The notes under the pieces were generated by a model, which did not search any database, had not been told where the DNA came from, and saw nothing but the letters and a program-made list of their open reading frames with translations. Shown here piece after piece: positions 17,289-26,784 of a DNA stretch of 64,000 nucleotides. Numbering within the stretch: position 1 is the first letter of the stretch; each line of letters opens with the position of its first letter. Both the position numbers and the translations under genes were made by a program. The DNA comes from Zetaproteobacteria bacterium CG_4_9_14_3_um_filter_49_83 (GTDB lineage: Bacteria; Pseudomonadota; Zetaproteobacteria; Mariprofundales; Mariprofundaceae). The stretch covers positions 1 to 64,000 of the forward strand of contig PFXG01000008.1 of the NCBI GenBank assembly GCA_002791545.1, given 5' to 3'.

Positions 17289-19619
17289 ATGGCAAAATCA
17301 TCCCTTCTGTTTATTTTAGTTTCTGTGATTATCGTCACATTAGGCTATTTTTATTACTCTAGCAAGCTTCCGACATTAGCTTCCTTAGCTACTTATCAGC
17401 CACCATTAGTAACTCGCGTCTATTCAGATCAAGGTGAATTACTAGCAGAGTATGCCGATGAACATCGTATCCTGACACCTTTTTCACGTATCCCAAAAAA
17501 AGTCAGCAATGCCTTTCTCGCCGCTGAAGACCAGCAATTTTATGAACACCCCGGCATCAACCCAGCTCGCGTATTATCGGCAGCACTTGCCAACCTCAAA
17601 GCCGGGCATACGGTACAGGGTGGTAGTACCATCACCCAACAGGTTGCTAAGAACTTTCTACTTTCCTCGGAGAAAAAACTCAGCCGAAAAATCAAGGAGG
17701 CCATTCTTTCCTACCGCATTGAACAGCAATTTTCCAAAGATGACATTCTTTATTTATATTTAAATCAAATTTATCTCGGCCGAGGTGCGTATGGCGTTGC
17801 ATCCGCTGCCTGGAGATACTACGGAAAAACGCTTGATGAATTGACCCTGGCTGAATGCGCCATGCTTGCCGGATTACCTAAAGCTCCCGGAAAATATGCA
17901 CCGCACCTGGATACAGAGATAGCAAAAAAACGTCGGAATACTGTGTTGTATTTAATGGAAAGAAGTGGTTTTGCCTCAGCCAATGATGTGCGTGCCGCAC
18001 TGGATGACCCCATTGAAGTCAAACCCCTTTATCCTAACAAGCTCGAAGATGCCTACGGCCATGAAGTTCACCAGCAACTGGTCCATACTTATGGCTTGAA
18101 AACATTACGCAATCAAGGGCTTACCATTGTAGTTCCTTACAATGGCGAGGCTGAAACATCTGCCGTCTCGGCGATCAGAAAAGGTGTTTTGGAAGTTGAA
18201 CAACGACAATTTTTCCGCATCCCCGAGAATCACCCCGAAAAAACCTGGAGTCAAATGTATAAAACCTGGCGAAGCGACTTCTCCTCACCGCCTACAGAAG
18301 AAACCATCATTCCAGCAGTGATTGAAAAAATCACTCCGGCAGGTGAGCTACAAGTCAATGATGGCCAACATCAATGGCTGATAAGCAAACCAACCTGGCA
18401 ATGGGAAGCTTACACGGATGAGATGACGGATATGCAAAAGCAGCACCCCAGACGTTGGCTGGTCGGGGATCAAGTGTGGCTTCAAGGCGATGGCAAACAA
18501 GGCGTGCGCCTGAGCCAGCAACCCTCCATTGAATCTTCTCTCTATGCCATCGACCTTGAACGCGGAACAGTATTAGCACGTGTTGGTGGTTACCAGTTCA
18601 GCTTTGGTGGCTTTGATCGAATCACTCAGGCGAAACGTCAGCCGGGATCAGCATTCAAGCCTTTGCTTTATGCTACCGCCATGGAAAACAATTTCACCCC
18701 TGCTTCTATTGTAATGGATACACCTCTGGTCTTCGACAACGGCAACACCGATAGCTTCTGGCGACCAGAAAATTATAAAAATAAATTTGCCGGCCCCGTT
18801 ACACTACGCAATGCTCTGGAGCACTCCCGCAACTTATCTTCCATTAAATTACTGCAAGATCTCGGCATTCGCACCTTCACTGATAAATTGCGCGATTTTC
18901 CGTTTGACCACGAGTTTCCTAATCATCTCTCTTTGGCTTTAGGAGCAACTGAAGTGACTTTGGAGCAATTAACCGAAGCCTATATCCCGCTGGCCGATCA
19001 GGGCCGCTTATGGAAACCTGTACTGATCGAACAAGTGCAGGATCGCACCGGCACCAGCGTTCACCGCAGCGTTGCCGGCCATCGTTGCCAAACCTGCCAT
19101 GCCTCTCCGGTACTTGCCGTCGGCACATCCATGCAGCCGGCCAGACAAGTGCTAGAGCCTTCTGCCGCATTTCTGACTGAAAACATGATGCAGGGCGTCA
19201 TCCAGAATGGTACAGGGCAACGTGCCCGTGCACTCAATCGCCCGGCAGCAGGGAAAACCGGCACCACCAACAATCAGGTAGATGCCTGGTTTATGGGATT
19301 CACGCCACAAATTCTGACCGGTGTTTGGACAGGCCGTGACAATTCACAACCTATGGGCCGACAGGAAACAGGGGCTCGCGCAGCATTACCCACATGGCTT
19401 CAAGCCATGCAGGCCTTTCACACAGGCAAAGCCACCTCGAATTTTGTAGCTCCAGTCGATATAGAATGGGTTATGATTGATCGGAAAACAGGGAAATTGG
19501 CTGGCCCCGACACAAAAAACACTTTAATGGAGTCTTTCAAGCAGGGCACAGCCCCAACTGAAACGGACACATCCACTGAAGAAAAATCAGCAGGGAACTT
19601 TTTTGATGCTGAATTTTAG
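17289..19619 (+). CDS. mrcA: Class A penicillin-binding protein PBP1A
   Basis: Bifunctional peptidoglycan synthase of about 776 residues. One membrane helix lies at about 5-25. The glycosyltransferase domain shows AAEDQQFYEHPGI (catalytic Glu), VQGGSTITQQVAKNF and LNQIYLGRGAYGVASAA. An OB-like insert fills about 300-430. The transpeptidase domain has RQPGSAFKPLLYA (catalytic Ser in SAFK), SRN in LEHSRNLSS and KTGT in AAGKTGTTNN. The start is uncertain: ATG 17238, 17271 and 17289 are all in frame and none has a strong ribosome site. 17289 puts the membrane helix right after the start and would share a CATG with the alternative fimT start. It ends four bases inside the convergent MFS gene. Confidence 0.95.
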   Translation: MAKSSLLFILVSVIIVTLGYFYYSSKLPTLASLATYQPPLVTRVYSDQGELLAEYADEHRILTPFSRIPKKVSNAFLAAEDQQFYEHPGINPARVLSAALANLKAGHTVQGGSTITQQVAKNFLLSSEKKLSRKIKEAILSYRIEQQFSKDDILYLYLNQIYLGRGAYGVASAAWRYYGKTLDELTLAECAMLAGLPKAPGKYAPHLDTEIAKKRRNTVLYLMERSGFASANDVRAALDDPIEVKPLYPNKLEDAYGHEVHQQLVHTYGLKTLRNQGLTIVVPYNGEAETSAVSAIRKGVLEVEQRQFFRIPENHPEKTWSQMYKTWRSDFSSPPTEETIIPAVIEKITPAGELQVNDGQHQWLISKPTWQWEAYTDEMTDMQKQHPRRWLVGDQVWLQGDGKQGVRLSQQPSIESSLYAIDLERGTVLARVGGYQFSFGGFDRITQAKRQPGSAFKPLLYATAMENNFTPASIVMDTPLVFDNGNTDSFWRPENYKNKFAGPVTLRNALEHSRNLSSIKLLQDLGIRTFTDKLRDFPFDHEFPNHLSLALGATEVTLEQLTEAYIPLADQGRLWKPVLIEQVQDRTGTSVHRSVAGHRCQTCHASPVLAVGTSMQPARQVLEPSAAFLTENMMQGVIQNGTGQRARALNRPAAGKTGTTNNQVDAWFMGFTPQILTGVWTGRDNSQPMGRQETGARAALPTWLQAMQAFHTGKATSNFVAPVDIEWVMIDRKTGKLAGPDTKNTLMESFKQGTAPTETDTSTEEKSAGNFFDAEF

Positions 19620-20743
19620 TCGGAAGTCTTTACCATCCATTTCAAAGGAATAAGACCGCACAGTGCGATAACAGCACAAACCAGAAATGCCGCAGAAAAT
19701 CCGGCAGTCTGGACAATAATCCCACATCCCATAATGCCAACGGTGCTTCCCAAGCCAAATCCAGCTGCTGAGTACCAACCTTGAGCAGAAGCATGCCGAT
19801 TCGCTGGTGCCCACTTTCGCACATGTGTAACGGCTGAAATATGAAATGCCGCAAAGCTAGCCGCATGAAGCAACTGGAGGGCCACCAGCACAAACAGCTC
19901 CGTACTCATCGCAAGCCCAAGCCATCGCAAAGAAGCCAATATCAGACAGGCGGACATCACCGGTATAAAAAGCGCCTTCTGAACCCAAGCTGATGCCATC
20001 CACATCAGCACGACTTCTGCCAGAACTCCAATCACCCAAAGCCCGCCAACTTGCCAACCCACAAATCCATGATCCAGCAGGTAAAGGCTAAAGAATCCGT
20101 AATATGCACCGTGAGAAGCCTGCATCAGAAATGCCAGAACAAATAAGCCATACAATCTCAGATCAAAAGCATAAGTAACCTCCTCGGAAGAAGGTGCTGC
20201 CATGGCAGGAAACCACTTTCCTGCCATGGCCATGAACAACATCAACCCGGCCAGTAAAAAAGGAAACAATCCGATCTGTAGTGGCGCAAGTATCCATCCA
20301 CCAAGTCCGGAAGCCGCAATAAAACCCAACGAGCCCCATACACGCAAACGCCCGTAATCGGACAATTCCATTTCAGACAAATGAATCGAAATGCTGTCCG
20401 CCAAAGGCAAAATCGCTGCATAAAGCATCCCAAACACAAATACGCCTATCGCCAGCGCCACAATGGATGATGACAGCCAGCCTGTGGTAGCCATACATAT
20501 CGCTGCTGCAAGAGATGCAACGGCAATAAAACCACCTACAGGTAACTGCTTTTTGTCCAACCAAAGCCCGGCAAATGGCGGCGCAATCAATTTAGCCAGC
20601 GTCAACAATCCTGCAACAACGCCAACCATGGCAGCGCTTAAACCAAGAGAGGACAAGTACACCGGAAAATACGGCAATATAAGCCCCATCGCCGCAAAAT
20701 AAGCGGCGTAAAACAATCGTATTGCGTGGAGTGATTCTGGCAT
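19616..20743 (-). CDS. MFS transporter, HcaT/MFS_1-like family
   Basis: 375 residues, 12 predicted hydrophobic helices. The N-terminus LFYAAYFAAMGLILPYFPVY matches the MFS_1-like group that contains E. coli HcaT (putative phenylpropionate carrier) and LacY-like proteins. Helix pairs carry LADSISIHL and YGRLRVWGSLGFIAAS, the family signature (RxWGSxGF). The substrate cannot be read from sequence. It diverges from the oxidase-methyltransferase gene with 50 bases between them and converges with PBP1A, so no operon partner helps. Confidence 0.88.
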   Translation of the reverse strand: MPESLHAIRLFYAAYFAAMGLILPYFPVYLSSLGLSAAMVGVVAGLLTLAKLIAPPFAGLWLDKKQLPVGGFIAVASLAAAICMATTGWLSSSIVALAIGVFVFGMLYAAILPLADSISIHLSEMELSDYGRLRVWGSLGFIAASGLGGWILAPLQIGLFPFLLAGLMLFMAMAGKWFPAMAAPSSEEVTYAFDLRLYGLFVLAFLMQASHGAYYGFFSLYLLDHGFVGWQVGGLWVIGVLAEVVLMWMASAWVQKALFIPVMSACLILASLRWLGLAMSTELFVLVALQLLHAASFAAFHISAVTHVRKWAPANRHASAQGWYSAAGFGLGSTVGIMGCGIIVQTAGFSAAFLVCAVIALCGLIPLKWMVKTSD

Positions 20744-20793
20744 CGGGTAACCCTATCGGAGATTCATAGGCTTACCACTGAAGGTAAGTAGCC

Positions 20794-22506
20794 ATGCCAG
20801 AGAAACCCATCTATCGTTACGACATGGGAAATATTCAAGATGTCGATACTATTATTGTTGGGCAGGGTATTGCAGGCAGCTTGCTGGCGTGGAGCCTTAC
20901 AAAAAAAGAACAACGTATAGCAGTCATCCATGATCCGACAAAACATTCTGCTTCCCGTGTTGCTGCTGGTGTCGTTAACCCTGTTACCGGTCAGCGGTTG
21001 GTGTTGCAAAATAATATTGAAGATTTCCAATCCGCCGCCAGAAAACTCTACCGGGATCTGGCTCAAGCTTTTGGTGAAGATTTCTACATCGCCAAACCAA
21101 TGATTCGTCTGGCGCGCAATACAGCCGAAAGCAAATCATATTTTCAGCGCCTGAATGACCCCGCTTATTTGCCCTTCCTGCAAGCTTTACCCACCGAGAA
21201 CCCTGTTCGCCAGGAGCTCTGCTTTAATGAAAAGCAGCAAATCTGGCTACAGCAACACACCGGATATTTGCGCATGAACCCCTTACTGGATGCACTGCGC
21301 AGCTATTTTCGCAAGCAACATGTGTATGTTGAAGCATCTGTTAATTATGCTGACATCCAAATCACTGATAAGCAGACGCATCCCGTCAGTTGGAATAATA
21401 TCAAAGCCCGCAAACTGATTTTTTGCGAAGGTTACCTTATGCAGGAAAACCCCTGGTTTAACTGGCTTCCCATGCAAGCCGCCAAAGGTGAAATTCTAAC
21501 CCTGCAGCGCAAAACCCCTCTGCCTTCTTTTATGCTTCACTCTGGCCACTGGTTGCTTCCCACCGATGCCCATACCTGCAAAATTGGTGCAAGCTATGAA
21601 CCTAAGTCGCACAGCCTGAGCATATCCGAGGATGTAAAATCCATGCTTTTAAAAGCTGTTATAAGCTGGTTTCCCGGAATACGCGACGGGCAGGTAACCA
21701 TGCACCAGGCAGGCATTCGCCCCGGCTCACGCGATAAACATCCATTCATCGGTTGGCATCCGGCGCACACGATGCTGGGCATTTTCAATGGCTTTGGCTC
21801 GCGCGGCTCGTTACTGGTTCCGTGGTATGCTGAAGCATTCAGCCATGCCATCACAAAAAATGCCCCGATCCCTGAACAAGCTGATATCAGACGCTTTGCG
21901 CCTTTGCCTACAAACAGCAAGCGCCCTGCCCGTGTGACCTTAACCACTCAGGCACAGCAACGACTCTCCGTAATCCTCAAACCCGGCTGCATTGCCGTTG
22001 ATGCAACGGCTGGCAATGGACACGACACGGCATTTCTAGCTCGCCAAGCCGGCCCGGACGGATATGTATATGCTTTTGACATTCAACCTCAAGCCATTGC
22101 CAATGCACAAAAGGCCATTGAACAGCTGGCGCATTCAGACGGAAATATAGCTCCGGTACAGTTTGTACAGCATAGCCATGCCGATCTTTTACAGCATCTG
22201 GCACTCGAACACATCGGCCGTGTTTCAGTCATCATGTTCAATCTTGGATACTTGCCCGGATCAGATAAGTCAGTGATCACGCACGCCGAATCCACCTTGC
22301 AGGCGCTGGAAGCTTCGCTGCTGGCTCTGACACCCAATGGCACGCTCAGTATCATGGTTTATCCCGGCCATCAGGGCGGAAGCGATGAAGCCAATGCTGT
22401 CATGGCATGGAGCTCTACCCTGAAAGCACACTTCCCAGGCATCAGCATTGAATACATCAGCAGCAACAAAGCTCATGCACCGCAATTGATTTCGATCAAA
22501 AAATAA
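20794..22506 (+). CDS. Fused FAD-dependent DAO oxidase + YtqB/MnmM-type methyltransferase (candidate MnmC analogue)
   Basis: 570 residues. Residues about 15-365 are a DAO-type flavoprotein: DTIIVGQGIAGSLLAW (FAD-binding GxGxxG), SASRVAAGVVNPVTGQR after it, and a C-terminal GIRPGSRDKHPFIG then GIFNGFGSRGSLLVPW. Residues about 385-570 are a SAM methyltransferase of the YtqB type: VDATAGNGHDTAFLA (motif I, about 401-414), VYAFDIQPQAI and the hallmark MFNLGYLPGSDKSV (about 480-493), then MVYPGHQGGSDEA. YtqB of Bacillus is MnmM, which methylates nm5(s2)U34 of tRNA, while DAO enzymes such as the MnmC oxidase half make nm5U from cmnm5U. The protein therefore looks like a MnmC replacement with oxidase first and an unrelated methylase last. 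Function is inferred from domains. AAGG nine bases upstream supports this ATG. Confidence 0.9.
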   Translation: MPEKPIYRYDMGNIQDVDTIIVGQGIAGSLLAWSLTKKEQRIAVIHDPTKHSASRVAAGVVNPVTGQRLVLQNNIEDFQSAARKLYRDLAQAFGEDFYIAKPMIRLARNTAESKSYFQRLNDPAYLPFLQALPTENPVRQELCFNEKQQIWLQQHTGYLRMNPLLDALRSYFRKQHVYVEASVNYADIQITDKQTHPVSWNNIKARKLIFCEGYLMQENPWFNWLPMQAAKGEILTLQRKTPLPSFMLHSGHWLLPTDAHTCKIGASYEPKSHSLSISEDVKSMLLKAVISWFPGIRDGQVTMHQAGIRPGSRDKHPFIGWHPAHTMLGIFNGFGSRGSLLVPWYAEAFSHAITKNAPIPEQADIRRFAPLPTNSKRPARVTLTTQAQQRLSVILKPGCIAVDATAGNGHDTAFLARQAGPDGYVYAFDIQPQAIANAQKAIEQLAHSDGNIAPVQFVQHSHADLLQHLALEHIGRVSVIMFNLGYLPGSDKSVITHAESTLQALEASLLALTPNGTLSIMVYPGHQGGSDEANAVMAWSSTLKAHFPGISIEYISSNKAHAPQLISIKK

Positions 22507-22523
22507 GGCTGAAGCGGCTGTAT

Positions 22524-23348
22524 CTATTTTTTTAACCAGGGCAAACGTAACATCCACCCCAGATGATGCGTAGGTGATTGTTGCCATCCTTCCAGACCAA
22601 TAGACATGGATGTATGTCCCAGTTCCGGGTTCGCACGACAGGTACCAAAAAGCCGGTCCCATACAATTAAATTAAAGCCGAAATTGCTGTTCAGCTCATG
22701 ATTCAGCGTAGAGTGGTGAATGCGATGCACATCCGGCGTAACGAGCAGTCGACGTAACCACCCATCCAATTTGATTGGCAGGCGGAAATTGGCATGGTTA
22801 AACATAGCCATGCCATTAAGGATCACCTCAAACAACAACACCGCCACGGCCGGAGCACCCAGCAGCACTACAACAGCCATTTTTATCAACATCGACAAAA
22901 GAATTTCCAGCGGATGAAAACGCACTGCCGTAGTGACATCAAACTCCAGATCAGAATGGTGCACCCGATGCAAACGCCATAACACGGGCAGAGCATGAAA
23001 AACCCTGTGTTGCAGATAAATTGCCAGATCCAGAAGTATTATAGCTATCAATACATGCACAACGGCCGGCAGCATCAACATATTCAAAATACCGATATGA
23101 TATGACTGTGCCCAAAGCGCCACAGCAATCGCCCCGGCCGGCAGTGCCAGATATTGCAACACCGCAAATAACAAGCGAACGGCAAGCGTATCCAATAGCA
23201 CAACACCGAGATTGGCTGGCCATCTGTGCAAACCCAGTAACATCTCGCGTCTGGGTCTCCATCTTTGCAGGATCGCCATTAGCACAAAGATCAGCACAAA
23301 CGATGCCAGCCGGAAAATCGATTCATATTCCAGCATATACAAGTGCAC
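22524..23348 (-). CDS. Sterol desaturase / fatty acid hydroxylase family membrane protein
   Basis: 274 residues. Several membrane helices (about 10-30, 45-70, 80-110, 155-185) surround the di-iron histidine clusters HRVFH (about residue 114), HRVHH (about 127) and, late, HRIHHS (about 216), which together define the fatty acid hydroxylase superfamily. Such enzymes hydroxylate or desaturate lipids such as sterols, carotenoids or fatty acids; the substrate here is unknown. The GTG at 23348 overlaps the folA stop; ATG 23336 is an alternative start giving MLEYES. No clear ribosome site favours either, so coupling to folA is likely. Confidence 0.9.
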   Translation of the reverse strand: MHLYMLEYESIFRLASFVLIFVLMAILQRWRPRREMLLGLHRWPANLGVVLLDTLAVRLLFAVLQYLALPAGAIAVALWAQSYHIGILNMLMLPAVVHVLIAIILLDLAIYLQHRVFHALPVLWRLHRVHHSDLEFDVTTAVRFHPLEILLSMLIKMAVVVLLGAPAVAVLLFEVILNGMAMFNHANFRLPIKLDGWLRRLLVTPDVHRIHHSTLNHELNSNFGFNLIVWDRLFGTCRANPELGHTSMSIGLEGWQQSPTHHLGWMLRLPWLKK

Positions 23349-23860
23349 TACTGGTTCGGAGAGGATGTTATGCGTTGATAGATCATAAAGCTGTATGCAT
23401 GTTGATTGTCTGCATCAGCTGCATGATCCTCAGAAAACGACAATTGCCAGTCTGACCAGTCAACCTCCGGAAACCATGCATCACCTGCAAATGCTTCATG
23501 AATCCGGGTCACATACAGCTTTGAAGCGTATAGCAGGCAAAGGCGATAAATTTCGCCTCCTCCGATCACCATCAGCTCTTCGTCTTGTGGCGAGCCAGCC
23601 GCCATAAGCAGAAGCTCATCAAGATTATTCACCACCGTGCAGCCATCGACGTGCAAGTCTGTCTGCCTTGTGAGGATGAAATTATCCCGCTTCGGTAAAG
23701 GCTTACCAATAGAATCAAAAGTTTTTCGGCCCATCAAAATTGCTTTACCAAGCGTATGCTCTCTGAACCAGCTCATATCGGCGGGCAACTTCCAGGGCAA
23801 CCGGTTTTCATTGCCGATCAGCCCCTGCTCATCCATTGCCCAGATCAGTGATACCTTCAT
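23348..23860 (-). CDS. folA: Dihydrofolate reductase
   Basis: 170 residues, normal for type I DHFR. It reduces dihydrofolate to tetrahydrofolate with NADPH. Visible motifs: SLIWAMDEQGLIGNENRLPW (substrate loop with the conserved LPW), ADMSWFREHTLGKAILMGRKTF (shown in part: WFREHT and MGRKTFDSIG) and LMVIGGGEIY for cofactor binding. The acidic residue in the active site is Asp in LPADMSWF. It overlaps trhP by four bases (ATGA) and is followed by the hydroxylase-family gene. Confidence 0.95.
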   Translation of the reverse strand: MKVSLIWAMDEQGLIGNENRLPWKLPADMSWFREHTLGKAILMGRKTFDSIGKPLPKRDNFILTRQTDLHVDGCTVVNNLDELLLMAAGSPQDEELMVIGGGEIYRLCLLYASKLYVTRIHEAFAGDAWFPEVDWSDWQLSFSEDHAADADNQHAYSFMIYQRITSSPNQ

Positions 23861-25254
23861 TCGACCGGATGCTGCGTCACCGAAATTTCAGGTGATGCAG
23901 ACTTGGATGATAAATTGACAGCAAGCAAACCAAACCTGCCGGGATCACATGGCACAGGGATTTTCACCACATGACCACTGCCCGGAGCAACATCCATAGG
24001 ATTGCCATAACGGGCATTGTTGATCGACTTCACAGTAAAAGTGACATTGCCGGAGGGCACAATGAGCTCAACCGAATCGCCAACGCTGAACTTGTTTTTC
24101 ACCACCACTTCCGCCAAGCCGCTGGCAGCATCATAGGCTGTGATTTCTCCGACAAAACGTTGCACTTCGAAAGTAGAATTGCCGGTCTCATAATTCTGAC
24201 TGGCCGAGGCCCGTTTACGTGTATAAAAGCCATCGGTATAACCACGGTTGGCGAGTGAATCCAGTTGACGCATCAGCGTTGCATCAAAGGATTTGCCTGC
24301 CAACGCATCATCTATGGCCTTACGGTAAACCTGCGCCGTACGGGAAACATAATAGTGTGACTTAGTTCGACCTTCGATTTTCAATGAATCCACGCCAATA
24401 TTCACCAGCCGTTCGACATGCTGAACCGCCCGTAAATCCTTCGAATTCATGATATAAGTGCCCTGCTCATCTTCAAAGATCGGCATCTGTTCTTCCGGAC
24501 GGTTGGGCTCGGTCAGTGTATACACCAGATCAGCCAGAGGATGTCGCTCAACATCACCACAATCCGAAAATGGCTGCGCATTCAATCCGTCCAGCACCTG
24601 AATCGGAATGACGTCACCAGAGATGTCTTCTGCGGCCTTATCCATACCATATTCCCATCGACAGGCATTGGTGCAGGTTCCCTGATTGGCATCTCGATGA
24701 TTAAAATATCCCGAAAGTAAACACCGGCCGGAATAGGCGATGCAAAGCGCACCGTGAACAAACACTTCAATTTCCATGTCCGGGCATTGCTGGCGGATTT
24801 CCTCGACTTCATCCAGTGATAGCTCGCGCGACAGAATCACTCTGGAAATACCCACTGACTGCCAGAATTTTACCGCTTGCCAGTTCATGGTATTAGCTTG
24901 CACCGACAAATGAACCGGCATCTCCGGCCACTTTTCGCGCACCATCGCAATCAAGCCAGGATCAGCCATAATCAATGCATCCGGCTGCATCTCAATCACG
25001 GGCTGCATATGTTCCAGATAGCGTTTCAGCTTGTTGTTGTGCGGCAACAGATTACTGGCGACAAAAAACTTTTTGCCAGCCTGATGTGCCTCTTCGATGC
25101 CGGTTTTTAAATTTTCCAGCTGAAAATCGTTGTTACGCACGCGTAATGAATAGCGCGGCTGTCCGGCATACACGGCATCCGCACCAAACGCGAAGGCATA
25201 GCGCATATTGTTCAATGTTCCGGCCGGGGCCAGTAATTCAATCTCTTTTTTCAT
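23857..25254 (-). CDS. trhP: tRNA U34 hydroxylation protein TrhP (YegQ), peptidase U32 family
   Basis: 465 residues, close to E. coli YegQ. This U32-family protein takes part in prephenate-dependent 5-hydroxylation of wobble uridine. Motifs are ELLAPAGTLNNMRYAFAFGADAVY at the N-terminus (in part: LLAPAGTLNNMRYAF), EVFVHGALCIAYSGRC, then YFNHRDANQGTCTNACRWEY with four conserved Cys for an iron-sulfur cluster, and LKIEGRTKSHYYV. A C-terminal beta domain (about 375-455) is present, distinguishing it from shorter UbiU/V. AGGAAATCAGG precedes the ATG; it lies 12 bases after comM/yifB. Confidence 0.92.
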   Translation of the reverse strand: MKKEIELLAPAGTLNNMRYAFAFGADAVYAGQPRYSLRVRNNDFQLENLKTGIEEAHQAGKKFFVASNLLPHNNKLKRYLEHMQPVIEMQPDALIMADPGLIAMVREKWPEMPVHLSVQANTMNWQAVKFWQSVGISRVILSRELSLDEVEEIRQQCPDMEIEVFVHGALCIAYSGRCLLSGYFNHRDANQGTCTNACRWEYGMDKAAEDISGDVIPIQVLDGLNAQPFSDCGDVERHPLADLVYTLTEPNRPEEQMPIFEDEQGTYIMNSKDLRAVQHVERLVNIGVDSLKIEGRTKSHYYVSRTAQVYRKAIDDALAGKSFDATLMRQLDSLANRGYTDGFYTRKRASASQNYETGNSTFEVQRFVGEITAYDAASGLAEVVVKNKFSVGDSVELIVPSGNVTFTVKSINNARYGNPMDVAPGSGHVVKIPVPCDPGRFGLLAVNLSSKSASPEISVTQHPVE

Positions 25255-25266
25255 CCTGATTTCCTG

Positions 25267-26784
25267 TTATTCGTAGACATCACTGCGGTACTGCAATGCC
25301 TCGGCAATATGCTCTGCTCCGACGCTATCGCGACCACTTAAATCGGCAATACTCAACGCCACGCGCAAAATCCGATGATAACTTCGCGCTGAAAGCGAAA
25401 ACCGCGACATCGCAGCATCCAATAGCTTTGCCCCCGTAGCATCAGGCTTGGCAAACCTCTCCAATTGCGTCGGATTAAGCCGGGCATTAGTAATGCCATC
25501 ACCCTGTCGATTGTATTGACGATGGCGCGCTGATTGCACGCGAGTGGCTATAACTTTTGAACTTTCGCCAGCCTGCATGCGGGTAAGCTCTTCCTTCTCA
25601 ACCACAGGAACATGAATATTCAAATCAAAACGATCCAGCAATGGCCCGGAGATTCGTCCCCGATAACGGCGAACTTGCTGTTCTGAGCATTTGCAATTGC
25701 GCGTTGGATGGCCCAGATATCCACACGGACACGGATTCATGGCTGCTACCAACTGGAAACGCGCTGGAAACTCCAATGTTTCAGCAGCCCGGGCAATGGA
25801 TACTTTGCCGTTTTCCAATGGCTGGCGAAGCACCTCCAGCACCTGCCTTTTAAACTCCGGCAATTCATCGAGAAAAAGAACTCCTGATGTTGATTTGGAC
25901 ACTTCGCCCGGTTTAGGGATACTGCCGCCACCAATCAACGCCACATCGGAGGCCGAATGATGCGGCGAACGAAACGGTGGCGCCGATGATGTTGTCTGAC
26001 GCACCTCTCCGGACACGCTGTAAATGCGCGCCACTTCCAGTCGCTCAGACATCGTCAAAGCTGGCAGAATCCCCGGCAAGCGCGCTGCCAGCATACTCTT
26101 ACCCACACCCGGCGGCCCACTCATCAACAGGTGGTGGGCGCCTGCAGCAGCCACTTCCAGGGCTCGCCTGGCCTGTTGCTGTCCTCGTATATCTGCCATA
26201 TCAGGCAACACATCTTGCGTAACAGCCTGAACATCCTCCGACTCTTTATACAGCTCTATCAATTTACGCCCGGAAAGATGCTCTGCCACCTCTAATAAAT
26301 GCGAAACTGCTAGCAATTGCACACCCTCGACAACAGACGCTTCAGCAGCGTTGCCATAGGGTAAAATTACGCTGGTAAATCCATGTGCTCTGGCGAACAG
26401 CACCAGCGGCAACACGCCCTGCACCGGATTCAGTTTTCCATCCAATGCCAGTTCTCCGAAGATAAATGGCAGCGTTGCACGATGCTGCTCACTCAGGCTC
26501 ACCTGAGACGATGCCAGCAATAAGCCTACAGCAACGGGCAGATCAAAGTACGAGCCGTCTTTGCGCCGGTCTGCCGGGGCAAGGTTGACAGTAATCCGAC
26601 GTAGCGGAAAATCAAAGCCCGAGTTCAACAATGCGGAACGCACCCTGTCGCGAGCTTCACGCACAGCAGCTTCAGGCAAGCCAACCATGCTCCAGGCAGG
26701 AAGTCCTCTCGACAAATCCACTTCAACATCAACCGGTTCGGCATCCAAACCACGAATGGATGCACTATGCAAACGTGCTAACAT
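25267..26784 (-). CDS. comM: ComM/YifB family AAA ATPase (Mg-chelatase-like)
   Basis: About 505 residues from ATG 26784; the frame opens earlier at 26862 but family members start MLAR(V/L)HSA, as here. N-terminal ChlI-like domain with GLPAWSMVGLPEAAVREARD; AAA core with MSGPPGVGKSMLA (Walker A), GVLFLDELPEF (Walker B) and AMNPCPCGYLGHP; C-terminal RISGPLLDRFDLNI and YHRILRVALSIADLSG. ComM is a hexameric helicase that aids branch migration during natural transformation in related bacteria. It is the first gene of the comM-trhP-folA-hydroxylase run and diverges from the PilZ-like gene. With type IV pili nearby, competence is possible but not shown. Confidence 0.93.
   Translation of the reverse strand: MLARLHSASIRGLDAEPVDVEVDLSRGLPAWSMVGLPEAAVREARDRVRSALLNSGFDFPLRRITVNLAPADRRKDGSYFDLPVAVGLLLASSQVSLSEQHRATLPFIFGELALDGKLNPVQGVLPLVLFARAHGFTSVILPYGNAAEASVVEGVQLLAVSHLLEVAEHLSGRKLIELYKESEDVQAVTQDVLPDMADIRGQQQARRALEVAAAGAHHLLMSGPPGVGKSMLAARLPGILPALTMSERLEVARIYSVSGEVRQTTSSAPPFRSPHHSASDVALIGGGSIPKPGEVSKSTSGVLFLDELPEFKRQVLEVLRQPLENGKVSIARAAETLEFPARFQLVAAMNPCPCGYLGHPTRNCKCSEQQVRRYRGRISGPLLDRFDLNIHVPVVEKEELTRMQAGESSKVIATRVQSARHRQYNRQGDGITNARLNPTQLERFAKPDATGAKLLDAAMSRFSLSARSYHRILRVALSIADLSGRDSVGAEHIAEALQYRSDVYE

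Noticed and set aside
20794-22506. Two separate genes joined by a sequencing error instead of a fusion.
   Set aside because: The frame runs without a stop through a plausible linker (about residues 365-385) and there is no ribosome site or start codon before the methyltransferase half. Only an assembly check could exclude it fully.
22089-22662. Minus-strand frames across the methyltransferase half of the fusion gene.
   Set aside because: The plus-strand frame carries all SAM motifs and is continuous from the oxidase half, so the antisense frames are shadows.
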